Below, piece by piece: positions 42,485-50,668 of a DNA stretch of 64,000 nucleotides; position 1 is the stretch's first letter, and every line of letters starts with the position of its first letter. The DNA is from WYZ-LMO2 sp038731605. Its GTDB lineage: Archaea; Halobacteriota; Archaeoglobi; Archaeoglobales; Archaeoglobaceae. The DNA lies in contig JAVYQP010000003.1 in NCBI GenBank assembly GCA_038731605.1, positions 171,356 to 235,355 of the forward strand, in the 5' to 3' direction. A program made the translations under genes and the position numbers. The notes under the pieces were generated by a model. It was not told where the DNA came from, did no database searches, and saw only the letters and a program-made list of their open reading frames with translations.

Positions 42485-42595
42485 GGGAGACGGTCGTGAA
42501 TCGGAAGTCCTAACTATCAGCAACCAAAGCTCTGAAGCTTTCGCCTCAGGCTTCAGTTACTGATTGTTGAACTTCCTTTCCTACGACCGCCTCCC
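42485..42595 (-). ncRNA. Candidate structured RNA, about 111 nt, with its own promoter
   Basis: On the minus strand the sequence folds back on itself in nested blocks: 42595-42583 with 42497-42485 (13 bp), 42576-42571 with 42508-42503 (6 bp), 42564-42556 with 42524-42516 (9 bp), and 42556-42550 with 42538-42532 (7 bp). Two of these pairs are G-U on the minus strand but A-C mismatches on the plus strand, so the minus-strand RNA is the better fold. A TATA box (42617-42624) would start transcription near 42595, the first base of the stem, and a T run follows the last arm. No protein match; identity unknown. Confidence 0.55.
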
Positions 42596-42616
42596 AAAGT
42601 AATGTGTTCATCATGA

Positions 42617-42624
42617 TATATAAA
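42617..42624 (-). promoter_or_regulatory. TATA box for the structured RNA
   Basis: TTTATATA on the minus strand, centred about 25 nt before the first stem base at 42595. A second A/T box (GATTTATAAAG, about 42638-42648) is farther upstream. Confidence 0.5.
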
Positions 42625-42726
42625 GATTTCGCTCGATCTTTATAAATCCCTTGAGAGAGTTTCACAAATTGGTTATCACCTTCGAAAAAAGAAAAAAGCA
42701 TATAAGGGTGGGGAGGACTTGAAATC

Positions 42727-43092
42727 ATGAAGATTGCGATCTTGGCGTGTGACAACATTAGGGATAAAAATCTCTGCGTCGGAGATGCGAGATGTTTTGT
42801 AGCCTTTAACAGGCGGGACGATGAATTCAAGAGGTATAAAGACGAGAACGCTGAACTTGTCGGAATCGTGGGCTGTGGAGGATGCGAAGGCAATAGGAAC
42901 AGAGTCGTTCTCAGCTTAGCGACTTTGTCCGAGACCCTTTCCTTGTTGAACGAGAAAGTCGACGTTCTTCACATCGGAACTTGCATTCTGAACTTCTGCC
43001 CGAGGAAAGATGACCTTCTGAAAGCAATAAGAGAAAAGACCGCAGTAGAAATCGTTGAGGGAACTCATAGATACCCGAGAAAGATCTTTTGA
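42727..43092 (+). CDS. CGGC-domain protein
   Basis: The 121 residues match the CGGC domain family: MKIAILACDNIRDKNLCVGD at the start, GIVGCGGCEGNRNRVV with the naming CGGC motif, and HIGTCILNFCPRKDDLLKAI. The four to six conserved cysteines probably bind zinc or an iron-sulfur cluster; function unknown. GCATATAAGG (42698-42707) and a purine-rich GGTGGGGAGG site precede the ATG. It is divergent from the structured RNA. Confidence 0.88.
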   Translation: MKIAILACDNIRDKNLCVGDARCFVAFNRRDDEFKRYKDENAELVGIVGCGGCEGNRNRVVLSLATLSETLSLLNEKVDVLHIGTCILNFCPRKDDLLKAIREKTAVEIVEGTHRYPRKIF

Positions 43093-43205
43093 GCTTTAAA
43101 AAATTGAAGCGCTACAAGAGAATTGCATCCGCAAACCCAGAATGTTACTGGGAAGAGTCTCAAATTATTTGACTTGAAAGGATTTTAACCTTGTAGCGGG
43201 AACAT

Positions 43206-43530
43206 GGATACGCCAAATACTCAAGGATGGAAAGATAGAGCTACTGGGCACATTTCAAGAGATTTTCTGGAAATGGCTTGCGGATTAAGGCTACGTTCAA
43301 AAATGGGAACGTATTCCACATCCCGCTCGAGGATTGCGATATCGCTCCAAGTTCCAAGCGAGGAGAACGTGTTCGAAGGTAAGATAACGCAGATAACCGA
43401 CCTAGGGAATTTTGTGAAGTTAAAAGTCGACGTAAGAGGAGAGGAATTCGTTGTTCAAACGAGAAAACGATTTTTCGAAGACTTGAAGGTCAACGTAGGT
43501 TTACATAGCTTTCAAAGCGTCATCCGTTAG
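43206..43530 (+). pseudogene. Decayed ABC transporter ATPase C-terminus (tungstate/molybdate type)
   Basis: Three consecutive frames each keep a piece of one protein: ILKDGKIELLGTFQEIF (end of the ABC ATPase domain), SGNGLRIKATFKNGNVFHIP and LEDCDIA, then the TOBE-type NVFEGKITQITDLGNFVKLK, VDVRGEEFVVQ. This is the order found in ModC/WtpC-type ATPases. The front two-thirds, including Walker A, are missing. The remnant is consistent with loss of a metal-oxyanion importer; it could also be a tail from recombination. Confidence 0.7.
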
Positions 43531-43533
43531 AGC

Positions 43534-44058
43534 TCACTTGAGCTCTGGTTTAATCTTCTTTGCAATCTCAAAGCTCTTAATCGCCTCCTCTTTTCTCCCA
43601 AGTTTCTCGAGAGCGATGCCTTTGTTATACCACGCCTCTGCAAAGTCTGGCTTAATCCTTACAGCTTCCTCAAAGCTTTTTATCGCCTCCTCGTATCTCT
43701 TCAGCTTGTAAAGCGCAACCCCCTTGTTATACCACGCCTCAGCGTAGTCCGGCTTCAGCTCCAAGACCTTTTCGAAGCTCTTAATCGCCTCCTCGTATCT
43801 TTTGAACTCCGAGAGCATCACCGCTTTGTTGTTCCACGCCTCAACGAAGTCTGGCTTGAGTCTTATCGCCTCCTCGAAACTTACCAAGGCTTCCCTGTAT
43901 ATCCTAAGCTTGTAAAGCGTCGCTCCTCTGTCGTTCCAAGCTCTTGCACAGTTTGGATCGAGCTTTATTGCCTCTTCAAAGCTTTTGAGCGCTTCCTTGT
44001 ATTTTCCGAGCTTGTAAAACTCTGCGCCCTTGCTGAGCAAGTCCTTTGCATCGGGCAT
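43534..44058 (-). CDS. Tetratricopeptide-repeat protein
   Basis: The 174 residues are five nearly perfect 34-residue TPR units, for example AEAWYNKGVALYKLKRYEEAIKSFEEAVRIKPDF read as W/Y-N-G-A-Y and P anchors. TPR stacks form protein-binding scaffolds. I use the ATG at 44058, 8 nt after GGAG and about 33 nt from a TTAAATAA box, rather than a start 48 nt earlier. The repeats also make the bases internally repetitive. Partner unknown. Confidence 0.9.
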   Translation of the reverse strand: MPDAKDLLSKGAEFYKLGKYKEALKSFEEAIKLDPNCARAWNDRGATLYKLRIYREALVSFEEAIRLKPDFVEAWNNKAVMLSEFKRYEEAIKSFEKVLELKPDYAEAWYNKGVALYKLKRYEEAIKSFEEAVRIKPDFAEAWYNKGIALEKLGRKEEAIKSFEIAKKIKPELK

Positions 44059-44243
44059 AACTCTACTCCAAACTGTTTTATTTAAGCGTTTCCAGTCGAG
44101 AACCAATTGTTACCAGCTGTTCGTCGATTCTATTAACTCCTCATCCCATGAACCATAATCGCCGAGCTTCTTGCTCTCCAGTGATATATTCACTTGGAAA
44201 AATATTTATACTGCAGAAATCGCAAGTCGCCCAGGGTGGTTTC

Positions 44244-45746
44244 GTGGAGAGGGAGAGATGGGGAGGGACTTGGGTTTTCGTATTCGCTGCGATCGCCTCA
44301 GCCATAGGGCTCGGGAACGTGTGGCGCTTCCCATACTTGGTTTACAACTACGGCGGTGGAGCTTTCTTGATCCCATACATCGTATCCCTAATCGTCATCG
44401 GAATTCCTTGGTTCATCGCAGAGGTTGGGATGGGTCAGATAATGCAAAAAGGTGCTCCAGGGACGATGGCGTCGATAGGCAAGAAGTTCGAGTGGATTGG
44501 CTGGTTCTCAGTCTGGGTGGCGTTTTTCATAGTGTCTTACTACACCGTGGTCTTAGCGTGGTCTGTGCTCTACCTTATTCACTCTGCGACGCTCTCGTGG
44601 GGTGTTGGAGCCACAGCGGCTGAGAACGTGAAACCATTCTTCTTCGGGAAGATCTTGGGGTTAACGGATGGCGTAGCAGAATGGGGGAGCTACCAGCTCC
44701 ACATAATCTTTGCGCTGATATTCGTCTGGCTCGTGATCTACTGGATTGTTTACAGGGAAGTCGAGAGACTTGGGAGACTCGTGAAGTGGACAGTCATCAT
44801 CCCATGGATTCTGATCTTAGCCCTAATAGCCCGTGGTGTCACGCTACAAGGGGCTGATCTTGGATTGGAATACTATCTAAAGCCGAACTTCTCAGCGATA
44901 ATGAACGGCGAGGTTTGGTTTGCTGCGGTGAGCCAAGTTGCCTTCACGTTGTCCCTCGGAATGGCTGTAATGTTCGCATACGGTAGCTACAAGCCAGAGA
45001 AAGAAGACATAAATGCGACTTCGGTTGTAACAGCGTTTTCAGATACCGCAACAGCATTCTTTGCGGGAATCGCAGTATTCTCGACGCTTGGCTTCCTCGC
45101 AATGCAACTCTCTGCTCCAGTGGACAAAGTCGTTGCAAGTGGCATAGGGCTTGCTTTCCTAACCTACCCACTTGCGATCTCGATGATGGAGAGCGGGGCT
45201 CAAGTGATTGGAATTGCCTTCTTCGCAACCCTCTTCTTGCTTGGTCTGGGCTCAGCAGTTTCCTTAGCAAAAGCGATAACAACTGCGATCCAAGATAAAT
45301 GGGGATACAGCACGAGGAAGGCGACAAACATTGTAACAATCCCCGCCTTGCTCCTTGGGATCGTCCTTTTCACTCCCGGCTCTGGGCTCTACTGGCTCGA
45401 CATCGTTGACAGAGCAGTTTCCTTCTATGGACTAATACTGGCTGGACTCCTGCAGATCGTCGTAATAGCCTACTTCTATGGAGCCGAGAAGCTTAGAAAC
45501 GACGTGAACAAAGTGTCATTTGTCTCGCTCGGGAAGTGGTTCGACTACTCGCTTAAGTTCATAGTCCCCCTTGGAATGGTCTACGTCCTCGCCTGGGGAT
45601 TCTACAGCGATGTCATCCAGAGCCCACACAGCTACGGCGGTTATCCGCTTTGGGCTACCGCAATAGCGCTTTGGGGTCTTTTGCTTCTGATCTTTGTGCT
45701 CTCGATCCTTAGCGCAGTCAAAAATCCCAAGGAGGGATCAAAATGA
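44244..45746 (+). CDS. NSS-family sodium-dependent amino acid transporter
   Basis: The 500 residues have about 12 membrane helices with the LeuT-type helix 1 AIASAIGLGNVWRFPYLVY and the GGAFLIPYIV of helix 2; the sodium-site serine pair in helix 8 lies near SAVSLAKAI. It imports an amino acid with Na+. I choose the GTG at 44244 (AGGGTGGT just upstream), because the preceding 32 codons do not fit the family. A TATA box at 44203-44210 precedes it. The small subunit gene overlaps its stop. Confidence 0.9.
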   Translation: MERERWGGTWVFVFAAIASAIGLGNVWRFPYLVYNYGGGAFLIPYIVSLIVIGIPWFIAEVGMGQIMQKGAPGTMASIGKKFEWIGWFSVWVAFFIVSYYTVVLAWSVLYLIHSATLSWGVGATAAENVKPFFFGKILGLTDGVAEWGSYQLHIIFALIFVWLVIYWIVYREVERLGRLVKWTVIIPWILILALIARGVTLQGADLGLEYYLKPNFSAIMNGEVWFAAVSQVAFTLSLGMAVMFAYGSYKPEKEDINATSVVTAFSDTATAFFAGIAVFSTLGFLAMQLSAPVDKVVASGIGLAFLTYPLAISMMESGAQVIGIAFFATLFLLGLGSAVSLAKAITTAIQDKWGYSTRKATNIVTIPALLLGIVLFTPGSGLYWLDIVDRAVSFYGLILAGLLQIVVIAYFYGAEKLRNDVNKVSFVSLGKWFDYSLKFIVPLGMVYVLAWGFYSDVIQSPHSYGGYPLWATAIALWGLLLLIFVLSILSAVKNPKEGSK

Positions 45747-45841
45747 GCCTCGAAGCCTGGATTACTTTTATCGTGTTCACAGTGTTCCTTCTCGGAGTTC
45801 TCGGGTATTTCGTCAGACTTCTCTCAAAAAAAGCCAAGTAA
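45743..45841 (+). CDS. NSS transporter small subunit (MetS-like)
   Basis: A 32-residue peptide: MSLEAWITFIVFTVFLLGVL, then GYFVRLLSKKAK. It has one transmembrane helix and a basic end, like the MetS-type subunits found beside MetP transporters. AAGGAGGGATCAAA provides a strong ribosome site and the ATG overlaps the transporter stop by 4 bp. In bacteria such peptides are needed for activity; the same is inferred here. Confidence 0.8.
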   Translation: MSLEAWITFIVFTVFLLGVLGYFVRLLSKKAK

Positions 45842-45966
45842 ATTTTTTATTCCAAAAATCGGCGCATTTTTTGTGAAAAACACGATTTGACACAAGAAAG
45901 ATAAGCCACGTTTTTCAGCCGAGAGAACAAGTTGAAAAGATTTTTTAACGAGAGCAAACTTGAGAC

Positions 45967-47349
45967 GTGAAAAAGGTTGCAATAGCGATCATAATCCTGG
46001 CGATCGTTACGAGGTTTGCCTTCCTCGACGCACGCCCGATGGATCATGACGAGAGTGTTCACGCATGGATTTCGCTTAAAAACGTTGTTGAGAGACCAAC
46101 CTACACTTACGACCCAGCTTTCCACGGACCCTTCGTTTACTTCGTCATCTCCCTTTCCTTCATCGCCTTCGGCGACAGCGACTTCGCCTCAAGGCTACCC
46201 GTAGCGGTGTTCAGCATTCTCGGCGTATTCTTTGCTTTGAGATTCGAAAGATGGTTTGGGAAGTCTGCGTATTTCTTAGCTTTGTTCATGCTCTTCTCTC
46301 CGTCAATCCTATACTACTCACGATACGCAAGAGACGACGTTATCGTGGTTTCGAGCTTTATCGCATTTCTCTACTTCTACTTCAGATACAGAGAGGAGAA
46401 AAGCCTTGCAAACGCTTTGATAGCAACTCTTTTCCTCGCAATAATCTTCACCGCAAAGGAGAACTGGGTCCAATACTTCGCAGTGTTCTTCACAGCTGTT
46501 CTCATCGACAGGATTCAAAGAAGGGACTTCAGGGTAGATGCAAAAATTCTGCCCTGCGTAGCCCTTTTCCTCTTCGTCTCAGCTTTTCTTTACTCTTCAG
46601 CCTTCGCATACGTAATCCATGGGAAAGGAATCGAGGTGATGTTCAACAAGGAATGGGTAGAGAGATTCGTGGAGAGATCTCTCCCATACTGGCTTTCCCA
46701 AGGCGTGAGCTCGCCACACGAGAAACCAATCTACTACTTCGCAAACATACTTCTTCGCTACGAATTCTTACCAATTGCGATCGCAATAGCTTCGATCCCA
46801 AGGAGAAGGAGCTTTGAGTTCAAAGAGATGCTCGCAATCGTCTGGGTTGTGATAGCGTTCGTTTTTTACCATGCGATGGTATACAAGACATCCTGGCTCG
46901 TCGTTCATCTCGCAACACCTGTTGCGTTCTTTGCGATGGTTTTCATGCGAAGAGACTTCTTCGAGAAAAGGGAAACGAGGATCGCATTTGCAATTGGCTT
47001 CATCGCAACTCTCTTGATCTCGATCCACATAACTTACTTCGACTACAACAACGTTTCTCAACCCCTAATCTACGTCCAAACGCAGAACGATGCAGTAAAG
47101 ATGGCTGAAAGGATAAAGGAGCTTGTGAACAAGAACTACAGCGTCGCAGTTTTTGCGGTCGATGGGCACTATTGGCCTTTGCCTTGGATGTTGAGAAAAG
47201 AGAACGTTGCATTCACAACCCAGTGTCCACAGGGTTACGACTACGTTTTTGCAGTAAAAAGAGACTATGGTTGCCTCAGTGGATACGAGATCGTTGGAAG
47301 CTATGAGCTGAGGAAGTTCTGGGAGTTTTACGAGCTAAGAAAACTATGA
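45967..47349 (+). CDS. GT-C membrane glycosyltransferase, Agl23-like
   Basis: The 460 residues contain many transmembrane spans and the catalytic-loop motif DARPMDHDESVHAWI just after the first helix (HDE acids), then PAFHGPFVYFVI, SPSILYYSRYARDD and TAKENWVQYF. This fits the archaeal TIGR03663-type family (labelled flippase-associated Agl23), related to dolichyl-phosphate-mannose protein mannosyltransferases. It may use a lipid-linked sugar for glycosylation outside the membrane, as the many N-sequons in the secreted hydrolases would need. It starts at GTG and overlaps mfnE by 4 bp. Confidence 0.85.
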   Translation: MKKVAIAIIILAIVTRFAFLDARPMDHDESVHAWISLKNVVERPTYTYDPAFHGPFVYFVISLSFIAFGDSDFASRLPVAVFSILGVFFALRFERWFGKSAYFLALFMLFSPSILYYSRYARDDVIVVSSFIAFLYFYFRYREEKSLANALIATLFLAIIFTAKENWVQYFAVFFTAVLIDRIQRRDFRVDAKILPCVALFLFVSAFLYSSAFAYVIHGKGIEVMFNKEWVERFVERSLPYWLSQGVSSPHEKPIYYFANILLRYEFLPIAIAIASIPRRRSFEFKEMLAIVWVVIAFVFYHAMVYKTSWLVVHLATPVAFFAMVFMRRDFFEKRETRIAFAIGFIATLLISIHITYFDYNNVSQPLIYVQTQNDAVKMAERIKELVNKNYSVAVFAVDGHYWPLPWMLRKENVAFTTQCPQGYDYVFAVKRDYGCLSGYEIVGSYELRKFWEFYELRKL

Positions 47350-47936
47350 TCGTAAAGGTCGGCGGTAGCGTTGCTGAAAAGCTCGAAGTCGTTTTCGATG
47401 CACTTTCAAAGCCTGAAGACGTGAAAGTTATCCCGGGAGGCTGGATATTCGCAGATCTCGTTAAAGATCTGAAGCTCAGCGATGAGCTTTCGCACTGGAT
47501 GGCGATTCTTGGCATGAGCCTTTACGGATACTACATGATGCAATTCGCAGAGAAGAAGGGGTTCGAGATCGTTGAGCCAGAGAACTTTGAAGAATTGAGG
47601 GAGAAGGGAAAGTTCATAGTTCTCCCATACAGGCTTATGAAGAGGTTCGACGAGCTCCCGCACTCATGGGATGTAACCTCGGATTCCATAGCAATCTGGA
47701 TCGCATCGAAGCTTGGAGAAAAAAGGGTTGTGAAGGTTACCGCTGTCGGAGGGGTTTTGAGGGATGGAAAGATCTTGGAGTTCGCAAAACCAGAAGATGC
47801 GACTCGAGTTGTGGACAAATACTCGTCGATTTTGCTCAGAGATCATAGAATCGAGCTCTTTGTTTGTTCTCCTGAAGAGCTAAAAAATTATATATTGAGA
47901 GGGGGAGCAAAAGGAACGTTCGTGAGGGGTGATTGA
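47346..47936 (+). CDS. Amino acid kinase-family protein, probable MfnE
   Basis: The 196 residues form the small AAK-fold kinase MIVKVGGSVAEKLEVVF, VIPGGWIFADLVKDL, HWMAILGMSLYGYYMMQF, WDVTSDSIAIWIAS and KVTAVGGVL. Kinases of this size in C1-metabolising archaea are MfnE, which phosphorylates the aminomethylfuran phosphate intermediate in methanofuran synthesis. The organism needs methanofuran for its fwd enzyme. It is coupled to the Agl23-like gene (4-bp overlap) and abuts the zinc-ribbon gene. The MfnE call is by length and genome context; uridylate or glutamate kinases are longer. Confidence 0.72.
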   Translation: MIVKVGGSVAEKLEVVFDALSKPEDVKVIPGGWIFADLVKDLKLSDELSHWMAILGMSLYGYYMMQFAEKKGFEIVEPENFEELREKGKFIVLPYRLMKRFDELPHSWDVTSDSIAIWIASKLGEKRVVKVTAVGGVLRDGKILEFAKPEDATRVVDKYSSILLRDHRIELFVCSPEELKNYILRGGAKGTFVRGD

Positions 47937-48095
47937 ATGGCGATCGCGAGATGTATAAGCTGTGGAGCTGTGCTCTTAGGAACGGAATACGTCTCATTCC
48001 CGTGTCCGGAATGCGGGACAAAGATATACCGTTGCAAAAGGTGCAGGAAGCTCTCGAACAAGTATCAGTGCTCTTGCGGATTCGTGGGACCTTGA
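47937..48095 (+). CDS. Small zinc-ribbon protein (HVO_2753 type)
   Basis: The 52-residue protein has four CxxC-like pairs: CISC, CPEC, CKRC, CSC (RCISCGAVLLGTEYVSFPCP; YRCKRCRKLSNKY). Similar small two-zinc-finger proteins are conserved next to aEF1B genes in archaea. It starts immediately after the mfnE stop and is 9 nt from ef1B. Function unknown, perhaps translation-linked. Confidence 0.88.
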   Translation: MAIARCISCGAVLLGTEYVSFPCPECGTKIYRCKRCRKLSNKYQCSCGFVGP

Positions 48096-48104
48096 GGTGG
48101 TGAA

Positions 48105-48371
48105 ATGGGGAAGGTGTTCGTCAAAATAAGGATCATGCCCTCGGATGTGAGCATCGATCTCAATGGTGTCAAGGAGAGAGTTCTGAAGCTGAATTTTCCA
48201 GACGTCGAGCTCAGAGATCTCGCAATAAAGCCAATAGCCTTTGGCTTAAAATCCTTGAATGTTCTCGCTGTCATGCCGGATGCGGAAGGGATCGTGGACA
48301 GATTCGTTGAAGCGCTGGGGAGAATAGAAGGAGTCGAAAGTGTAGAGATCGAAGAAATGGAACTCGTATGA
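48105..48371 (+). CDS. ef1B: Elongation factor 1-beta (aEF1B)
   Basis: The 88 residues match the archaeal guanine-exchange factor for aEF1A: KVFVKIRIMPSDVSIDLNGV, ELRDLAIKPIAFGLKSLNVL, DAEGIVDRFVEAL and GVESVEIEEMELV. It reloads EF1A with GTP. GGTGGTG precedes the ATG. It overlaps the next hydrolase gene by 4 bp and lies about 680 nt upstream of the aEF1A gene itself. Confidence 0.95.
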   Translation: MGKVFVKIRIMPSDVSIDLNGVKERVLKLNFPDVELRDLAIKPIAFGLKSLNVLAVMPDAEGIVDRFVEALGRIEGVESVEIEEMELV

Positions 48372-48994
48372 AGCTCGTCCGCATCATCGCACCGCCCTTG
48401 GCTGCGAACTGTTATCTGATAATCGACGAGAAAAAAGCGCTGATAGACGTTGGCGGGGATGCGGAGTTCATATTCCGTGCTGTTAAAAGGCACATAGATC
48501 CGAAAGAGCTCGATTACGTTTTCCTAACACATTCGCACTACGACCACGCTTCTGCGGCGGGGTTTTTCAAGGGAATTGCGAAGATTGCGATCCACGAAGA
48601 TGAGATCAAGCTGATGAAACTGCAAAGCTTCGCTTCTGTATTCGGGCTCAGATTTAAGCCATTCGATCCAGACATAGTCCTAAAAGGCGGTGAAAGCTTC
48701 GAGCTCGGCGAAACAAAGCTCGAGATAATCCATACTCCCGGACATTCTCCGGGGAGTATTTGCCTATACGAGCCAAACAAGAAATGGCTTTTCAGCGGAG
48801 ACACGGTTTTCGCATACGGTAGCTTTGGTAGATACGATTTGCCCGGCGGAGATCCTGAGAAGCTAATAGAGTCCATAGAGCGCCTCTCGAAACTCGATGT
48901 CGAAAATCTTTATCCGGGGCACGAAGATGTCGTAGAGGGTAATGCGAAGGAGAGCATTCTCGAATCCCTCCGCATTGCGAAGATGTTCATATAG
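48368..48994 (+). CDS. Metallo-beta-lactamase hydrolase, glyoxalase II-like
   Basis: The 208 residues show NCYLIIDEKKALIDVGGD, HSHYDHASAAGFF (HxHxDH), HTPGHSPGSICLY, FSGDTVFAYGSFGRYDLPGGD and YPGHEDVVEG, a full zinc-ligand set. This is the hydroxyacylglutathione-hydrolase-like branch, though archaea of this kind lack glutathione, so the thioester substrate must be different. It is the last gene of the operon and overlaps ef1B by 4 bp. Confidence 0.88.
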   Translation: MKLVRIIAPPLAANCYLIIDEKKALIDVGGDAEFIFRAVKRHIDPKELDYVFLTHSHYDHASAAGFFKGIAKIAIHEDEIKLMKLQSFASVFGLRFKPFDPDIVLKGGESFELGETKLEIIHTPGHSPGSICLYEPNKKWLFSGDTVFAYGSFGRYDLPGGDPEKLIESIERLSKLDVENLYPGHEDVVEGNAKESILESLRIAKMFI

Positions 48995-49003
48995 ATGTGA
49001 AAG

Positions 49004-49012
49004 CTTTATATG
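49004..49012 (+). promoter_or_regulatory. TATA box of the aEF1A gene
   Basis: CTTTATATG followed by a leader of about 20 nt with a GGTGAT ribosome site, a strong promoter layout for a highly expressed gene. Confidence 0.6.
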
Positions 49013-49054
49013 CACTCCTCGAAGTTTTGTGTATCAAAAGGGTAGGTGATGGGT

Positions 49055-50326
49055 ATGCCTAAGGAAAAGGAGCACATCAACGTCGCCTTTATAGGGCACG
49101 TGGATCATGGGAAGAGCACGACGATTGGTAGGCTTCTTTACGAAGTTGGAGAAATTCCAGAGCACATAATAGAGAAATACAGGAAAGAGGCGCAAGAGAA
49201 GGGAAAAGCGACGTTTGAGTTCGCATGGGTAATGGATAGACTGAAAGAGGAGAGAGAGCGTGGTCTTACAATCGATGTGGCGCACAGGAAGTTCCAGACA
49301 GACAAATACTACATAACGATCGTCGACTGCCCAGGGCACAGGGACTTCATAAAGAACATGATCACAGGCGCTTCGCAAGCAGACGCTGCAGTGCTCGTCA
49401 TGGATGTCGTGGACAAAGTCCAACCGCAAACAAGAGAGCACGTTTTCTTGGCAAGAACCTTAGGAATAAACCAGCTCATTGTTCTAATAAACAAGATGGA
49501 CAGGGTTAACTACGAGAAGAAGGAATACGAAACGGCGAAGGAGGCGTTGGCAAAGATACTGAGAATGGTAGGCTACAAGGTCGAAGAGATCCCGTTCATT
49601 CCAGCCTCAGCCTACTATGGAGACAACATAACGAAGAAGAGTCCAAAAATGCCGTGGTATAATGGACCGACGTTGCTTGAAGCGTTTAACTTGCTAAAGC
49701 CACCAGAAAAGCTCGTTGACAAGCCATTGAGGATTCCAATCCAAGACGTTTACTCGATCAGCGGTGTTGGAACTGTGCCAGTTGGAAGAGTTGAGAGCGG
49801 AATTCTTAGGACTGGGGACAAAGTAGTCTTCGAGCCAGCTGGTGTGAGCGGTGAAGTTAAGAGCATCGAGATGCACCACGAGCCAATTCCAGAAGCGTAT
49901 CCAGGAGACAACATTGGTTTCAACGTCCGTGGCGTTGCGAAGAAGGACTTGAAGCGTGGAGACGTTGCAGGGCATCCAACGAACCCGCCTACAGTCGTGA
50001 AGGATTTCACAGCACAGATCGTAGTGTTACAGCACCCAACCGCAATCACAGTCGGCTACACGCCAGTAGTCCATGCACACACAGCACAGGTTGCGTGCAA
50101 GTTCGTTCAGTTGATAAAGAAGATCGATCCAAGGACTGGACAGGCAAAGGAAGAGAACCCGCAGTTCCTCAAGACTGGTGACGCAGCAGTAGTCAAATTG
50201 GAGCCAACGAGACCAATGGTAATCGAGAAGGTCAAAGACATACCACCGTTGGGCAGATTTGCAATACGAGACATGGGTATCACCGTTGGTGCGGGAATGG
50301 TTTTAGACGTTACCCCGAGAAAATAA
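49055..50326 (+). CDS. tuf: Translation elongation factor 1-alpha
   Basis: The 423 residues carry the GTPase motifs GHVDHGKSTTIGRL, DCPGHRDF and NKMD, plus EF1A domains 2 and 3 ending GAGMVLDVTPRK. It delivers aminoacyl-tRNA to the ribosome. The ATG at 49055 is used, 4 nt after GGTGAT; start codons at 49046 and 49049 would add three residues. S10 follows 21 nt later, the standard archaeal order. Confidence 0.97.
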   Translation: MPKEKEHINVAFIGHVDHGKSTTIGRLLYEVGEIPEHIIEKYRKEAQEKGKATFEFAWVMDRLKEERERGLTIDVAHRKFQTDKYYITIVDCPGHRDFIKNMITGASQADAAVLVMDVVDKVQPQTREHVFLARTLGINQLIVLINKMDRVNYEKKEYETAKEALAKILRMVGYKVEEIPFIPASAYYGDNITKKSPKMPWYNGPTLLEAFNLLKPPEKLVDKPLRIPIQDVYSISGVGTVPVGRVESGILRTGDKVVFEPAGVSGEVKSIEMHHEPIPEAYPGDNIGFNVRGVAKKDLKRGDVAGHPTNPPTVVKDFTAQIVVLQHPTAITVGYTPVVHAHTAQVACKFVQLIKKIDPRTGQAKEENPQFLKTGDAAVVKLEPTRPMVIEKVKDIPPLGRFAIRDMGITVGAGMVLDVTPRK

Positions 50327-50347
50327 ACCCATTTTTTTGGTGGTTAT

Positions 50348-50668
50348 ATGGCGATCAGGGGACCAAAAGCAAGGATAAAACTATCGAGCCTAAACCCAGC
50401 AGATCTCGATAAAATCTGCAACCAAATCAAGGAGATAGCATTGAAGACTGGTGTAGAGATAAGCGGACCGATACCCTTGCCAACTAAACGCCTCGTTGTG
50501 CCAACGAGAAAAGCTCCAGACGGCGAAGGGAGCAACACATGGGACCACTGGGAGATGAGGGTGCACAAACGATTGATCGACATCGCAGCAGATGAGAGAA
50601 CGCTTAGGCAGATAATGCGCATCCAAGTGCCGAGGGACGTGAACATCGAAATCGTTCTCGAGTCCTGA
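50348..50668 (+). CDS. rpsJ: Ribosomal protein S10
   Basis: The 106 residues match archaeal/eukaryotic S10 (S20e): KARIKLSSLNPADLDKICNQ, the loop SGPIPLPTKRLVVPTRKAP, and HKRLIDIAADERTLRQIM. It directly follows aEF1A as in other archaea, and its stop overlaps the RNase Z start by 1 base (TGATG). Confidence 0.97.
   Translation: MAIRGPKARIKLSSLNPADLDKICNQIKEIALKTGVEISGPIPLPTKRLVVPTRKAPDGEGSNTWDHWEMRVHKRLIDIAADERTLRQIMRIQVPRDVNIEIVLES

Noticed and set aside
42437..42523. N-terminal extension of the DUF6125-like protein
   Set aside because: The extra 29 codons coincide with the 3' arm and tail of the structured RNA and do not fit the family start.
42546..42893. Minus-strand frame overlapping the CGGC gene start
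   Set aside because: It runs antisense through CGGC and part of the inverted-repeat RNA and has no domain.
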